A stretch of 57,403 nucleotides of DNA from a virus. Every line of letters begins with the position of its first letter. Positions within the stretch are counted from its first letter, which is position 1. Below the pieces are notes generated by a model that saw only the letters and a list, made by a program, of their open reading frames with translations, did no database searches and was not told the DNA's origin. Positions 32,950 to 41,864 of the stretch are shown piece by piece. The stretch spans positions 1 through 57,403 of the IMG/VR virus record IMGVR_UViG_3300046170_000265. One strand, written 5' to 3'. The translations under genes were made by a program, and so were the position numbers.

Positions 32950-35244
32950 CAAAAAGACAGGCTTACGGTTCTGAATTCAAAAGGCATCACCGCTCTTCAA
33001 ATAGCCAAAATACTTGAGCTTCCTTTAGTGTTGGTTGAGGAAGAAATTGAAACGCGAAAGCAAAATCTTTTGAAGAAAAGATGGACGAAAGACCAGTCAA
33101 ATGAAGCGTTAGACTTATATGTCAAAAACGTGTCTCTAACTGAAATTGCAAACCTAACTGGTAAAACTAGAGTGCAGATAGCAAGGCACTTCAGAGATAT
33201 TAGGGATGACTGGGTTAACGAAGGCACAAAATACAACTATTTGAATGTTGATTTGAGAGTGAAATTAGCAGCTAAAATTGAACGAAGGGAAAACACTGAC
33301 AAGCGGCCAATAAGAATGGCTAGAGCGAGGCTCCCTGACAAAATACGGAGCAAGCAGCTAGCTGGTCTCGCAGAAACACTCGCTTATAAAGAAAATGTGC
33401 TGCTTGATGAATGGTGGCAGTTTGGCGTCCTAAACAGCGTTGAGGATGACCGCCTTAGCCTGACTGCAATCTCGAAGGACAACAACAGGGTTACATTAAT
33501 CAAGAAGTACACGCCGAACTGGAAAGAAGTTCTGCTGAAACTGAAAGGCTTGATGGGTGAATTTGTTTCTGTCCGTGTAATTCAAAATTACTTACCAGTT
33601 GTTAATGCCGGAGCAGGAACTAAGAAAGATGTTGTCTACGAACCACGGATGGTTGACGTAACGGCATCTGAAGGCATCATGAGCCTCGCAAAGTCCTTCC
33701 CAAGTGACACCCGAAACCAGTCTTTCATTGGAAGGTATAAGTGGTTGCGCTTTGGCGAGTTTGAAGCCAAGTCAACCAGCGAACACATTCTCATTGGAAA
33801 TGTTGATGGTCGGGTCATGGCTTTCCGAAAGGGCAGCATCAACAGCGTTCTAGAGCAACGTCTCACGGACACTTTAGATATGGCTGAAGGTCAATCTATC
33901 TTGGTTTGTGTAGACCAAAAAAATCCAAAGCCTGACGGTGTTTTAAGCGTGTTTGTTGACGCACACATCGAAGAGGAAGGCATTGAGACTTACAACGAAG
34001 ACTACAATACAATTGTAGAAACGATTGCTCGCACAAAGGATGAAGCTGCTGAGGCTAACTTGACAGTGCAAAAAAAGCACAAAGAGATACAACAGCAGCT
34101 ACTAGAGAAAGAAGTGCAACATACAAAACAGATTACAGAACTGAAGTTTGAGTTCGAGCGTGAAACACAAGAAGTACAAGCACAGATAAAGGAACAAACA
34201 GGTGCTTTTAGACGCTTAGAAGCAGAATTACAAAGAGAGCTGCTAGATTACAATGAACAAGAGAGGTTTCTGCGCGACACAAAAGAAGGGCTTCAACAGT
34301 ACAAGGTAGGTGTTCTAGCAGCGGCTGCAGACCAAACAGGGTCGGGCAGCACTTTTCAAATGAAAGGGCTGAAGGTAATACAAGGCGAAGAGGCTCAGTG
34401 GCATGATTTCAATGAGGCAATCAAGGCATTTGAGGGGAGTGGAGGTGAAGAAGCACAAGAGCTTTACAAAGAAATCCAAGACCTAAAAAGGGAAGTGTTA
34501 AAAGCACATAAGAATGCAGCTGCTACTTCAAATACCTCTGAAGAAGAGGAAGGGTTTGAGCCACCAGAACCAGATTACATCCTCAACCCTGAAGCAGACC
34601 TCTCGCTTTTTGATGAAAAGCAACCAGACCCGGACAGCCCAATGATGGCAATGATGCGAGAGATGATGGCAGAAGTGCAGAGTTTAAAAAGCTCGCAACA
34701 AAGTTTTATTGAAGCATCAGCAATGACAGAGTTTGAAGTTCAAGAGTTACGTGACTATTCCCGTGCAGAAGACGAAGAGTTGAGTACAGACAACGCAAAA
34801 ACAGAAGCTGAACACAAAGACATACTGGAGAATGTGAGAGAGTTTGTCGGAAAGCCACCAAGGCAACTAAAAGTGTACGTTGGTCACGCTCGGAATACAC
34901 TATGTCTTCGCGCCGGTATCGACCTTACAAGGGAAAAACCTGACAACAGGATTGATGTTCAGTTTACCAAACACATTGGTAAATCAACGTTTCTGGTTCA
35001 CTTCCCCAAATACAATCATGACGCAATGCTATCCATTGTTCGAGACTCGAAAGACAAAAACGATTTTGCAGTAAAATCATGCCTTCATCTTGATGGTGAA
35101 AGGTGGAAAGAAATTGAACAGGAAGTCACAGGACAAGGTGGTAAGCGTCTGACAGGCAAAAAGCCCAAACAGTGGTTAGCATATCGCAAACAGATAATTG
35201 CAAAGCTAGAAGCACCTAAAGCGAAAAAAAAGGCCAGAGGATAA
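32920..35244 (+). CDS. 774-residue HTH/coiled-coil protein of unknown function, att-proximal
   Basis: Not recognised. Residues 7-45 (RQKDRLTVLNSKGITALQIA, then KILELPL) and 52-95 (RWTKDQSNEALDLYVKNVSL, then TEIANLTGKTRVQIARHF) each look like a helix-turn-helix, resembling GcrA/sigma-type tandem DNA-binding regions. A mixed domain follows to about 360. A long charged coiled coil runs from about 370 to 470, then an acidic low-complexity linker (EEEEGFEPPEPD), a Met-rich helix (MMAMMREMMAEV), and a C-terminal beta/alpha domain with a basic tail (KAKKKARG). It is the only real plus-strand gene, is more AT-rich than its neighbours, has a weak ribosome site, and sits between att and the lysis genes. 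A lysogenic-conversion, immunity or defence role is inferred only from that. Confidence 0.75.
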   Translation: MKIPQQMTKRQKDRLTVLNSKGITALQIAKILELPLVLVEEEIETRKQNLLKKRWTKDQSNEALDLYVKNVSLTEIANLTGKTRVQIARHFRDIRDDWVNEGTKYNYLNVDLRVKLAAKIERRENTDKRPIRMARARLPDKIRSKQLAGLAETLAYKENVLLDEWWQFGVLNSVEDDRLSLTAISKDNNRVTLIKKYTPNWKEVLLKLKGLMGEFVSVRVIQNYLPVVNAGAGTKKDVVYEPRMVDVTASEGIMSLAKSFPSDTRNQSFIGRYKWLRFGEFEAKSTSEHILIGNVDGRVMAFRKGSINSVLEQRLTDTLDMAEGQSILVCVDQKNPKPDGVLSVFVDAHIEEEGIETYNEDYNTIVETIARTKDEAAEANLTVQKKHKEIQQQLLEKEVQHTKQITELKFEFERETQEVQAQIKEQTGAFRRLEAELQRELLDYNEQERFLRDTKEGLQQYKVGVLAAAADQTGSGSTFQMKGLKVIQGEEAQWHDFNEAIKAFEGSGGEEAQELYKEIQDLKREVLKAHKNAAATSNTSEEEEGFEPPEPDYILNPEADLSLFDEKQPDPDSPMMAMMREMMAEVQSLKSSQQSFIEASAMTEFEVQELRDYSRAEDEELSTDNAKTEAEHKDILENVREFVGKPPRQLKVYVGHARNTLCLRAGIDLTREKPDNRIDVQFTKHIGKSTFLVHFPKYNHDAMLSIVRDSKDKNDFAVKSCLHLDGERWKEIEQEVTGQGGKRLTGKKPKQWLAYRKQIIAKLEAPKAKKKARG

Positions 35245-35254
35245 ACCTCTAGCC
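35223..35254 (-). terminator. Terminator of B late operon, nested in the convergent gene
   Basis: On the minus strand GGCTAGAGG-TTTAT-CCTCTGGCC (one wobble) is followed by TTTTTTTT. It covers the endolysin stop and the last codons of the plus-strand gene, whose lysine-rich end is encoded by the A-run. Confidence 0.85.
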
Positions 35255-35758
35255 CATAGCTAACGCTTGTTTTCTTGTCTCGTCATTTCTTCTTAACCAC
35301 CCTCGCCCAAACACATCAAAGTTAGACAGTGAGCGATAGAACTCTTCCCGATACACCGCAATTCTGTTGATGATATTTGCCACTTCATGCTTCTTAACGA
35401 GCATAAGGGTCAGTGGCCCGACAGAACCGTCTTCTTCGGCCTCTACAGCCTTCTGGAGCGTCCTTGCGGCTCTTCCAGTACCAGCGTTAACAGCGAAGTC
35501 AAAGACCGCCCAGTCAAGCCCTGAAGCTAGGTCTTGGCAGCGGCATCTGTTCCAGTAATTACGCCGATAGATTGGCTCAACGTCACCCTTCGTAAGAGCC
35601 TTCATGACCTCTTCAGTAGCATCGCCACCATAGAACTCATCATAGACCCGTTTTGTTACCCCGAGGTTGGTTTTGCCTCCGCTGTCGCGACTATCGTCCG
35701 AATACCCACCTTCGTGGGCTAGCAGCATCGTCATGCACACATCAAAGTTCTGGTTCAT
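35249..35758 (-). CDS. Endolysin, GH108-type muramidase, prophage B
   Basis: Cleaves peptidoglycan for lysis. 169 residues with the family signature LAHEGGYSDDSRDSGGKTNLGVT near the N-terminus, in which Glu16 of HEGGY is the expected catalytic acid. Also NYWNRCRCQDL, LDWAVFDFAVNAG and a C-terminal GWLRRNDETRK, all typical of GH108 and its peptidoglycan-binding part. There is no signal peptide, so it needs the holin. Its stop is four bases from the convergent 774-residue gene; its start overlaps the next lysis gene by four bases. Confidence 0.92.
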   Translation of the reverse strand: MNQNFDVCMTMLLAHEGGYSDDSRDSGGKTNLGVTKRVYDEFYGGDATEEVMKALTKGDVEPIYRRNYWNRCRCQDLASGLDWAVFDFAVNAGTGRAARTLQKAVEAEEDGSVGPLTLMLVKKHEVANIINRIAVYREEFYRSLSNFDVFGRGWLRRNDETRKQALAMG

Positions 35759-35946
35759 GCCTCTGCTCCGTTAATAATTGAGCATTTGTATTCGACCGAC
35801 TGCCAATTACCATCCTGTGGAAAATCTTCGTGGAGAGCCTTCATCTGGATGCATTCAGGTTTGTCTTCAAACCACGCGATAGTCTGAGATGCACACTTAT
35901 CGTTTAGGCAAACAGTGAGTAATAAAGTCCATATAATCTGGGTCAT
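35755..35946 (-). CDS. Small exported protein in the lysis cassette
   Basis: 63 residues. The N-terminus MTQIIWTLLLTVCLNDKCAS looks like a short signal sequence or lipoprotein-type leader, followed by a polar domain with three further cysteines or near-cysteine positions (PECIQ, YKCSI). It lies between holin and endolysin with a four-base overlap to the endolysin. A spanin-like or host-envelope role is possible but not shown. Confidence 0.6.
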   Translation of the reverse strand: MTQIIWTLLLTVCLNDKCASQTIAWFEDKPECIQMKALHEDFPQDGNWQSVEYKCSIINGAEA

Positions 35947-35948
35947 TT

Positions 35949-36341
35949 CTATTTACCCTTCCGCAACATTTTGGCTGCTTGGCCTACGCCCTTGATGCCG
36001 AAGCTGCTGCTGATGGCAATAAACAATAGGTACTGATACCAGTCTGGTAAGGTCGCCAAGATAGCGAAGCCTTCTTGGACTTTGTCTGGAACGAAGTAGA
36101 CGGCTACTGCTGGGGCCATTAGGGCCACAAGAGCAAACTCGTCTTTCCAAGATGACGCTGTGTTTTCTATAGCGGCCTGTTCCCAGTCGATGTCACCTGT
36201 CGCTACTTTCTCAGCAACCACCGCCCTGCTCTTTGCTTCAGCTACGTTTGCCTCTGCTTTGGCTTTGGTGGATGCCACCTTTCCTTCCATCCATGCACCA
36301 GCGATGCTGGCGATAGGGGAAATTAGTGCAGACCAAATCAT
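35949..36341 (-). CDS. Holin, three transmembrane segments, prophage B
   Basis: Forms the membrane lesion that releases endolysin. 130 residues with hydrophobic stretches at about 2-18 (IWSALISPIASIAGAW), 70-88 (FALVALMAPAVAVYF) and 100-118 (YQYLLFIAISSSFGIKG), and a basic tail (KMLRKGK). This resembles the 3TM phage holin family. It overlaps the next upstream gene by four bases and lies in a lysis cassette with a GH108 endolysin. Confidence 0.8.
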   Translation of the reverse strand: MIWSALISPIASIAGAWMEGKVASTKAKAEANVAEAKSRAVVAEKVATGDIDWEQAAIENTASSWKDEFALVALMAPAVAVYFVPDKVQEGFAILATLPDWYQYLLFIAISSSFGIKGVGQAAKMLRKGK

Positions 36342-36790
36342 TGGCTTGCCTCCTTTAAAATTAATGCAAAAATGCCCAGCACGGTTAGGGCCAGTCCGAT
36401 AGAGACAGCCCAGTAGATGCAGAGCATGATGTTGTCTTGAAGTTTGAGTGATTTGAGCCGCGCTTCTTTGGCTGCTTCGGCTCTTTGGCGTCTGGCTTCA
36501 GCACAGAATTTGACATAATCGTTGTACATGTTGGCTCTGCCGTACAACTGCATCATTGACCGAAGTTCAGCCTCTTTACGCCTCAGTTCATCTAAGGCAA
36601 GAAACTCTTCTAAGTCAGACTTTGAGCCATCAAGATTTGTGCCTCTGTCGTGGGCTTTCTTCTGGATGACATCTTTGTTGAGGGTGAAGTCGGATATGGC
36701 CTTGCCAGCTTTGGCAATGTCTGAGCCATTCTCGACACATTTCTTAATTATTGCGAAAGCAGCATTTGCTGCTGCAATCTCTGCCAGCAT
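36338..36790 (-). CDS. Membrane-anchored lysis-cassette protein
   Basis: 150 residues, mostly helical and charged, with one C-terminal hydrophobic segment at about 122-146 (IMLCIYWAVSIGLALTVLGI) and a short tail. The N-terminal part (FAIIKKCVENGSDIAKAGKAI) resembles proteins found beside holins in podoviruses of marine bacteria. A spanin or holin-modulating role is plausible; no firm family. ATGA overlap with the holin. Confidence 0.6.
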   Translation of the reverse strand: MLAEIAAANAAFAIIKKCVENGSDIAKAGKAISDFTLNKDVIQKKAHDRGTNLDGSKSDLEEFLALDELRRKEAELRSMMQLYGRANMYNDYVKFCAEARRQRAEAAKEARLKSLKLQDNIMLCIYWAVSIGLALTVLGIFALILKEASQ

Positions 36791-36823
36791 AGAGCGTCTC
36801 CACTAGGGGTTACGCTCTCCTTA

Positions 36824-37027
36824 TTAAAGTTTCATCAAAAGGCTTCCTGCTAGGCCAACGATGACCACCGTTGACCCCATTATCATGGCTTCCAAACGCC
36901 ACAAGCGTTTATCAAGACCTGATAGTTTATCTTCTACAGACGCATAACGTACTGCACATTCCTTTTCGTGAGCCTCAAGTTCCAAGGCGACACGCAATTC
37001 TGGGGTGATGGCTTGCTCTAGCTTCAT
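36824..37027 (-). CDS. Small single-pass membrane protein
   Basis: 67 residues: charged helical region (ALELEAHEKECAVRYASVED, then KLSGLDKRLWRLEAMI) and a C-terminal membrane segment (GSTVVIVGLAGSLLMKL). This shape matches hemolysin XhlA-like small proteins found in lysis cassettes. It overlaps the end of the tail-fibre assembly gene by four bases. Confidence 0.65.
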   Translation of the reverse strand: MKLEQAITPELRVALELEAHEKECAVRYASVEDKLSGLDKRLWRLEAMIMGSTVVIVGLAGSLLMKL

Positions 37028-37386
37028 GCTGGCTTCTCAGGCCAAGTAACATCATCTAGTGATGTAGCACTGGTTGTAATGTCACGAAGTGCCTGACGAT
37101 AATCAAGCTGTGCTTGAGTTGCCGTAGCAGTGTCAGACAATGCCCAATGGTCTGTTTGTTTCAGCATACCATCACGAACCATTCGTAACATTTTTAACGG
37201 TTCTGCATTTTCAAGTGCTGTAACTCCAGCCTCAAACTCTTCTTCTGTGGGCTTAGTGTGTTCTGTGGTCATCCACTCAAGGTTTGCATAGACAGGCTCA
37301 CCATAGAAAACAAAAGCTCCAGTAACCGTTTCGTCTCCAATATGCTGGACAATAGAACCAGCCGCAAACTTTTGATATCTATCCAC
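37024..37386 (-). CDS. Putative tail fibre assembly/chaperone protein
   Basis: 120 residues from a GTG at 37,386, chosen because GGGAG lies eight bases upstream; the ORF extends to 37,431 in frame. The C-terminal part (LRMVRDGMLKQTDHWALSD, YRQALRDI, and WPEKP) is the pattern of phage tail-fibre assembly chaperones: RD..L..TDW, YRQ.LRDI, WP..P. It overlaps the end of the short fibre gene by eight bases. Confidence 0.75.
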   Translation of the reverse strand: MDRYQKFAAGSIVQHIGDETVTGAFVFYGEPVYANLEWMTTEHTKPTEEEFEAGVTALENAEPLKMLRMVRDGMLKQTDHWALSDTATATQAQLDYRQALRDITTSATSLDDVTWPEKPA

Positions 37387-38227
37387 GGTCAATTCTCCCT
37401 CTGAAAATAAAACTATAAGTGTTAGAGGCACTACTGAAGTGGGTGCTGGTTGTATAAGTATCTAAATATTGATTAGACGCACCTCCGTTCCACGGAACAA
37501 TCAGTTGCACTTCATAAACATTGTAATACCAGTCATAGTGAGAAGCCCCAAAGCTTGTTGCATAGGTACTGCTTGGTTGGCTTTCTTGTATCCAATAACC
37601 GTTACAGTAGCCATGTGAGGTGTTTCCACCGTTGAATTGAAAGTAAAAACCACATATGAGAGCGATAGTGTTGCTGTTGGTGTAACTTGACATATCAGTA
37701 TGGGCTATTCGAGTAGCAGACGGGCTAGTGTTGAAGCCACTCAGCAAAGTCACGCCTGCTCTACTAATCGAGATGGGGCTTGTTGATAGCTTTGCGCTAG
37801 GTAGTGATGCGTCAGCAATACGAGCTGCGGCTAGTGTGCCTGTGCTAAGTGCAGAGGCGTCTAGGCCAGTGGACGGAAGCCTAGCAGCGGCTAGTGTGCC
37901 TGTGGTTAGAGTAGAAGCATCAGTCGATGCTGGAAGGTTCGTTAGGCTAGAGCCATCTCCGGCAAAGCTAGTGGCACTTACCGCACCGCCTGATGCCACG
38001 GTCACTTGGTTGTGGTTATCAATGCCCAGACTGGTTAAGGTTGGTGTCGGAATACCAGTTAGGTTTGCACCGGATACCGCTGGCAGTGTCGTAGGAAATC
38101 TACCGTCTGGCAGAGTGCCTGTGCTAAGTGCAGATGCGTCATTAGACGCTGGTACGTTGTCGAGTGCTGTAGACACAACATCCCCATTCGCGTCCAGTAA
38201 GGAGGCGAGGTCGTTAGCTTTTGTCAT
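37379..38227 (-). CDS. Short tail fibre with repeats, prophage B
   Basis: 282 residues. Repeats built on DASALSTGTLxxxRxP and LTTGTLAAARLP, interspersed with FAGDGSSLTNLPA, are typical of phage fibre shafts. The C-terminus is aromatic and Asn/Ser-rich (YSFIFRGRIDRG). It follows the long fibre gene by two bases and shares its FAGDGSxLTNLP units, so the two may form one fibre apparatus. Confidence 0.75.
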   Translation of the reverse strand: MTKANDLASLLDANGDVVSTALDNVPASNDASALSTGTLPDGRFPTTLPAVSGANLTGIPTPTLTSLGIDNHNQVTVASGGAVSATSFAGDGSSLTNLPASTDASTLTTGTLAAARLPSTGLDASALSTGTLAAARIADASLPSAKLSTSPISISRAGVTLLSGFNTSPSATRIAHTDMSSYTNSNTIALICGFYFQFNGGNTSHGYCNGYWIQESQPSSTYATSFGASHYDWYYNVYEVQLIVPWNGGASNQYLDTYTTSTHFSSASNTYSFIFRGRIDRG

Positions 38228-38228
38228 G

Positions 38229-41084
38229 TTAATTTGCCTCTAATGCCGCTAGGCGTGTTTCAATATTAGCCAGACGCTGTTCAGTTGCAGCACCTACAAA
38301 GGAAAGCAACTCAGGATAGCGGATGCCCATCCGTGTGCGTTTAGTTGCACCCTCTGGGGCTTCTTCTGCTGTGTCGTAGATGTCTGTGCTTGTATAAGCT
38401 GCAACGGCTTCTATGCCGTTTTCTTCGTCTGCTTCAACAGCCGGAACCTCTGTCTGTGTTTCCCACCAAGTATTGCTAATAAAAAACGCATAGTCACCAG
38501 CATCTAAACCAGCGGCAGTCATAGCTGCTTGAACATCTTGTGCAATTACGCCAGCATGTGTTCTAGCTGCATCACCTTTGGCTTCGACTGCGCTGTTCCA
38601 CTTAAACGTCTTAAACAGTGTGCTAATAGATTTAGCGGCTGTCATTTCAGCGTTAGTTAGTGTTGCAATTTGCTGCTTTTCATTCTGGTCAGATGTTTGA
38701 ATAGTGCCGTTGGTGGCACGAATATCGTCCCATCTGTAGCTAGGGTGTCCACAATCATAAGTGTTATCTACTGCTGTCCCATTGATATTTGTGGGAAGTA
38801 AACAAGCTTGATAAAAAGAAATTCCTGTATTTTGAGCTTGGTCTGCAAGAAATATTCTACCACCAGCGTCGCCAATTTTACCCACATTACTACCAGAGTT
38901 ACCAAAATGTATTAGGCTAGTACCACTCGCATTAGCTGTGCGTGTAACATACAAAGGAGCATTTGAACCATTTGATTGAATAACAGTGTAACCATTTGCA
39001 GTATTATTACTATGCATAATGCCGGTTACATTCTCGCCACCATTACCATTTAAAACAGTGCCTACCGCTTCACCAACCCAAAAACCACCACTGCTATTGA
39101 GCCGCATTTTCTCAATGTTGTTTGTGTAAAATTCAATATTAGCATTTTCAGATTGTTGGATTCGCATATGTTTGCTGCTACTTCTGCCAACAAGTGAACC
39201 TGCTACACTATCTCCAGCTTGCGAAAACTGTATGAAGTTATTTCCATTTTCTAAAATAGATAGTTTGTAAGCAGGACTTGCAGTGCCAATGCCCACGCGG
39301 CCACTGCTGTCGATGCGCATTGCTTCTGAGTTATTAGAGTAGAAAGTAGGAAAATAAGTGCCGCTGGAGTTGATTGCACCCATACGCACTTCACCGCCAA
39401 CAGGGTTAAGCAATATGCCACCCTTTGCATCACCGGAATATTCTAATACATAACCGTCAGTATCGCTTAGACCAATGCTTGCTGAAACTTTCTTGGTTGG
39501 TGAAGCAGTGCCAATGCCCACTTTGTCGCCATCTAAAATGATATCAAAGTTAGTATCGATTGTGACATCAGTGCTTGAAGATGCATTTGTTATTGTATCA
39601 ACCGCTAAACTGCCTGTTACTTGTGCGCCAAAAGAGGTGGTGGCTATTTTGGCTGCGTTGTCGTGGTAAAGAGTTGCCGCACCATCATCTGTAAAGCCAG
39701 CAAGGTTTTCACCACCATCCGCAGAGCGAATAAACACGCCGCTAGTTCCTTGAATATACAGTGACCCAGTACCAGAATCTGTTATGAATGAGTTACTACC
39801 ATCGTGATTGATGGTTAAGTCATTGCCAGCACCGAAAATAGCACTGTTATTATCACCAAAGTTTACATTGTTGCCGTTGGTGTCTAGGTTGCCCCCAAGC
39901 TGCGGGGTTGTGTCTTGGACGACATCTGAAATCCCTGCGGCTGGCAAGTTAGTCAAAGCAGAACCATCGCCACTGAAGGCAGTCGCAGTCATTGTGCCAT
40001 TCACAGTCACATTAGACTGGAATGTACCACCATTGGTTTTACTAACCATGTCAGCCGTAGTGAATGACTTGAACGCTACGATATTGATTTCGTCACCAAC
40101 TGCTGCTGCTACCGCCAGAACAATGCTTGTTCCGCTAGTGGCTGTATAGTCAGTGCCATCCTCAAGGACGATGCCGTTTCTGGTGACAATGAGGTTGTTC
40201 ACTGTGTAGCTGAGTGTATTGCTGTTCTCGTCTGAGCCACTGAATGTGGTCTGAGATGCAGTCGCAGTGTAGTGGTAGTTGTTTAAGCTGGCTGAACCAG
40301 CCGAAGAAGCTGCAATCCACCCTGCTCCATCAAATATCCGCATTTCGTTTGCATCGGCTGAGAAAAACAAACTTCCGCTGACCAATGCGTTACCGTCATT
40401 GTCGAGTGCTGGGCCAGTCTGAGCCGTGGCATAACCTGTTTTTGAACCAAGATACCTATCATCAAATTGGTCATAGCTGTTCTCTGCCGCTGCTGCCGAA
40501 GCTGCTGCTGACACCTGAGATGCTGAAGCTGCTAAAACTGATGCTGCTGACGCAGCTACATCTAGTCCAGTTTGAACACGGTCTGCTGCGGTAGCCACGG
40601 CATCTGCTGCTGCGTCTGTGGCTTCGCTAGCTGCGACTTGTGAGTAGTGTTTAGCTGAGTATTCTGAGCCATCTACGGTTGAACCTAAAGTGGTTGCCCA
40701 TTCTTTAGATGCACCGCCACTGCCGGTAACCCCTGTCCCACCGACTGCCCATGCTTTTGAGGCGTAGTCGGTGCTGTCAACAATACCATTAGTCTTTACA
40801 GCCCAGTCTTGAGCGTTATCGGATGATGACTGAGATGCAACGGCTGAAGCTGCGGCTGACGAAGCTTCTGAAGTTGCGGAAGTCGCGCTTGTTGCGGCGG
40901 CGTTCTGGCTAACCAGAGCTGCTGCGGCACTTGCGGCTGCATTGGTCTCTGAGGTTTGCGCTGCGTTCTCGCTGGCAAGCGCAGCTTGTTCTGACGCAAG
41001 GGCTGCGGCGGCTGAAGCAGCTGCGCTACCTTGCAATTGAGTGCTTGTGCCTGTGTTCTTAAAAAAACTGGATGAAGCTGCCAT
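38229..41084 (-). CDS. Long tail fibre with C-terminal S74 chaperone, prophage B
   Basis: 951 residues. An Ala/Ser-rich coiled-coil N-terminus (AASAAAALASEQAALASENA) is followed by fibre modules (YDQFDDRYLG, LDNDGNALVSGSLFF, TVNNLIVTRNGIVL) and GIGTASP repeats. The C-terminal intramolecular chaperone of endosialidase (peptidase S74) has QTSDQNEKQQI, in which Ser798-Asp799 mark the expected self-cleavage site, and HAGVIAQDVQ. It ends with a coiled LANIETRLAALEAN. This protein likely recognises the host surface. It follows the adaptor gene. Confidence 0.9.
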   Translation of the reverse strand: MAASSSFFKNTGTSTQLQGSAAASAAAALASEQAALASENAAQTSETNAAASAAAALVSQNAAATSATSATSEASSAAASAVASQSSSDNAQDWAVKTNGIVDSTDYASKAWAVGGTGVTGSGGASKEWATTLGSTVDGSEYSAKHYSQVAASEATDAAADAVATAADRVQTGLDVAASAASVLAASASQVSAAASAAAAENSYDQFDDRYLGSKTGYATAQTGPALDNDGNALVSGSLFFSADANEMRIFDGAGWIAASSAGSASLNNYHYTATASQTTFSGSDENSNTLSYTVNNLIVTRNGIVLEDGTDYTATSGTSIVLAVAAAVGDEINIVAFKSFTTADMVSKTNGGTFQSNVTVNGTMTATAFSGDGSALTNLPAAGISDVVQDTTPQLGGNLDTNGNNVNFGDNNSAIFGAGNDLTINHDGSNSFITDSGTGSLYIQGTSGVFIRSADGGENLAGFTDDGAATLYHDNAAKIATTSFGAQVTGSLAVDTITNASSSTDVTIDTNFDIILDGDKVGIGTASPTKKVSASIGLSDTDGYVLEYSGDAKGGILLNPVGGEVRMGAINSSGTYFPTFYSNNSEAMRIDSSGRVGIGTASPAYKLSILENGNNFIQFSQAGDSVAGSLVGRSSSKHMRIQQSENANIEFYTNNIEKMRLNSSGGFWVGEAVGTVLNGNGGENVTGIMHSNNTANGYTVIQSNGSNAPLYVTRTANASGTSLIHFGNSGSNVGKIGDAGGRIFLADQAQNTGISFYQACLLPTNINGTAVDNTYDCGHPSYRWDDIRATNGTIQTSDQNEKQQIATLTNAEMTAAKSISTLFKTFKWNSAVEAKGDAARTHAGVIAQDVQAAMTAAGLDAGDYAFFISNTWWETQTEVPAVEADEENGIEAVAAYTSTDIYDTAEEAPEGATKRTRMGIRYPELLSFVGAATEQRLANIETRLAALEAN

Positions 41085-41102
41085 GTCTTTATTCCTCTTT
41101 AA

Positions 41103-41708
41103 TCAGCATATGTGTAAGCCGGTTGCATAACTTGCATCCCGCCAGTTCAGCTCTTGGTCATTGCTCTGTTCTTGTAATTCGGTGAGGAACTGATTGAACT
41201 TGGCTTCGAAAACTGATGAGCGTTCATCAAGGTAGAAATCTGCACTGTAGGCCAACGCTCCGTAGATGATGAGGTCGGGTGCAACAGCTGCCAGTGTGTT
41301 TTCATCTGTATTTGCGACCATTGGGGCAAATTCACTGTAGTAATACAGAACCAAATCCCCAGAAGTTGGTTGCGGGTGCAGAATGAGGTTCTGCTGTTGG
41401 CGTGTGAAATGCTTGGGGCTGCCTTGAATTGGGTTCGCTACATATGGCCTCATTTTTCCCATCGGTATGCGTTGCAGCTCTTTATCATCAAAATAGATGC
41501 TGATGATTTCCAAGAAATCTGTCGGCAAGGTTATCTGAGGCGTGGTGGTTGTGAGCGTGTAAGTTAGGACGCTTTCGTTGAGCGGGGTGCGCAGCTGCCG
41601 TTGAATACGTGCGATAGATTGGTCAATGAATGTTGTGGTAAGGGCCGCTGTAATATCTGAGCGGTTCAGTAGTGCTTCAAAGTGACTTTTGATATCGCCG
41701 TAATTCAT
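41103..41708 (-). CDS. Head-tail adaptor protein (SU10-like)
   Basis: 201 residues. It connects portal and tail. Starts MNYGDIKSHFEALLNRSDIT, then IDQSIARIQRQLR, LPTDFLEIISIYFDD, LVLYYYSEF, YGALAYSADFYLDE. This is the pattern of the SU10-type phage adaptor family. It lies between the capsid-proximal small genes and the tail fibre, as expected. No A counterpart is in the window; it would lie left of position 1. Confidence 0.8.
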   Translation of the reverse strand: MNYGDIKSHFEALLNRSDITAALTTTFIDQSIARIQRQLRTPLNESVLTYTLTTTTPQITLPTDFLEIISIYFDDKELQRIPMGKMRPYVANPIQGSPKHFTRQQQNLILHPQPTSGDLVLYYYSEFAPMVANTDENTLAAVAPDLIIYGALAYSADFYLDERSSVFEAKFNQFLTELQEQSNDQELNWRDASYATGLHIC

Positions 41709-41711
41709 AAT

Positions 41712-41864
41712 TTAAGCCCTGCCCGTTTTCTTTTTCTTTGGTTTCGCTGTCGCTGCTGCCTTGCGAAAAGCAGCATCGCTCGGCGCACCTTTGTCGCCAG
41801 CCGACCGCATCTTTTTACCGCTAGCACGGCGTTCGTGGATGTTTGCATAAAGCCCGGGCTTCAT
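41712..41864 (-). CDS. Small basic conserved phage protein, MKPGLYANIH type
   Basis: 50 residues, strongly basic at the C-terminus (TAKPKKKKTGRA). Begins MKPGLYANIHERRASGKKMR, then GDKGAPSD, a short protein I recall recurring in podovirus capsid operons with unknown role. Its ATG overlaps the stop of the preceding cysteine-rich gene (TAATG), so it is probably translationally coupled. A longer in-frame start at 41,939 is rejected for that reason. Confidence 0.75.
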   Translation of the reverse strand: MKPGLYANIHERRASGKKMRSAGDKGAPSDAAFRKAAATAKPKKKKTGRA

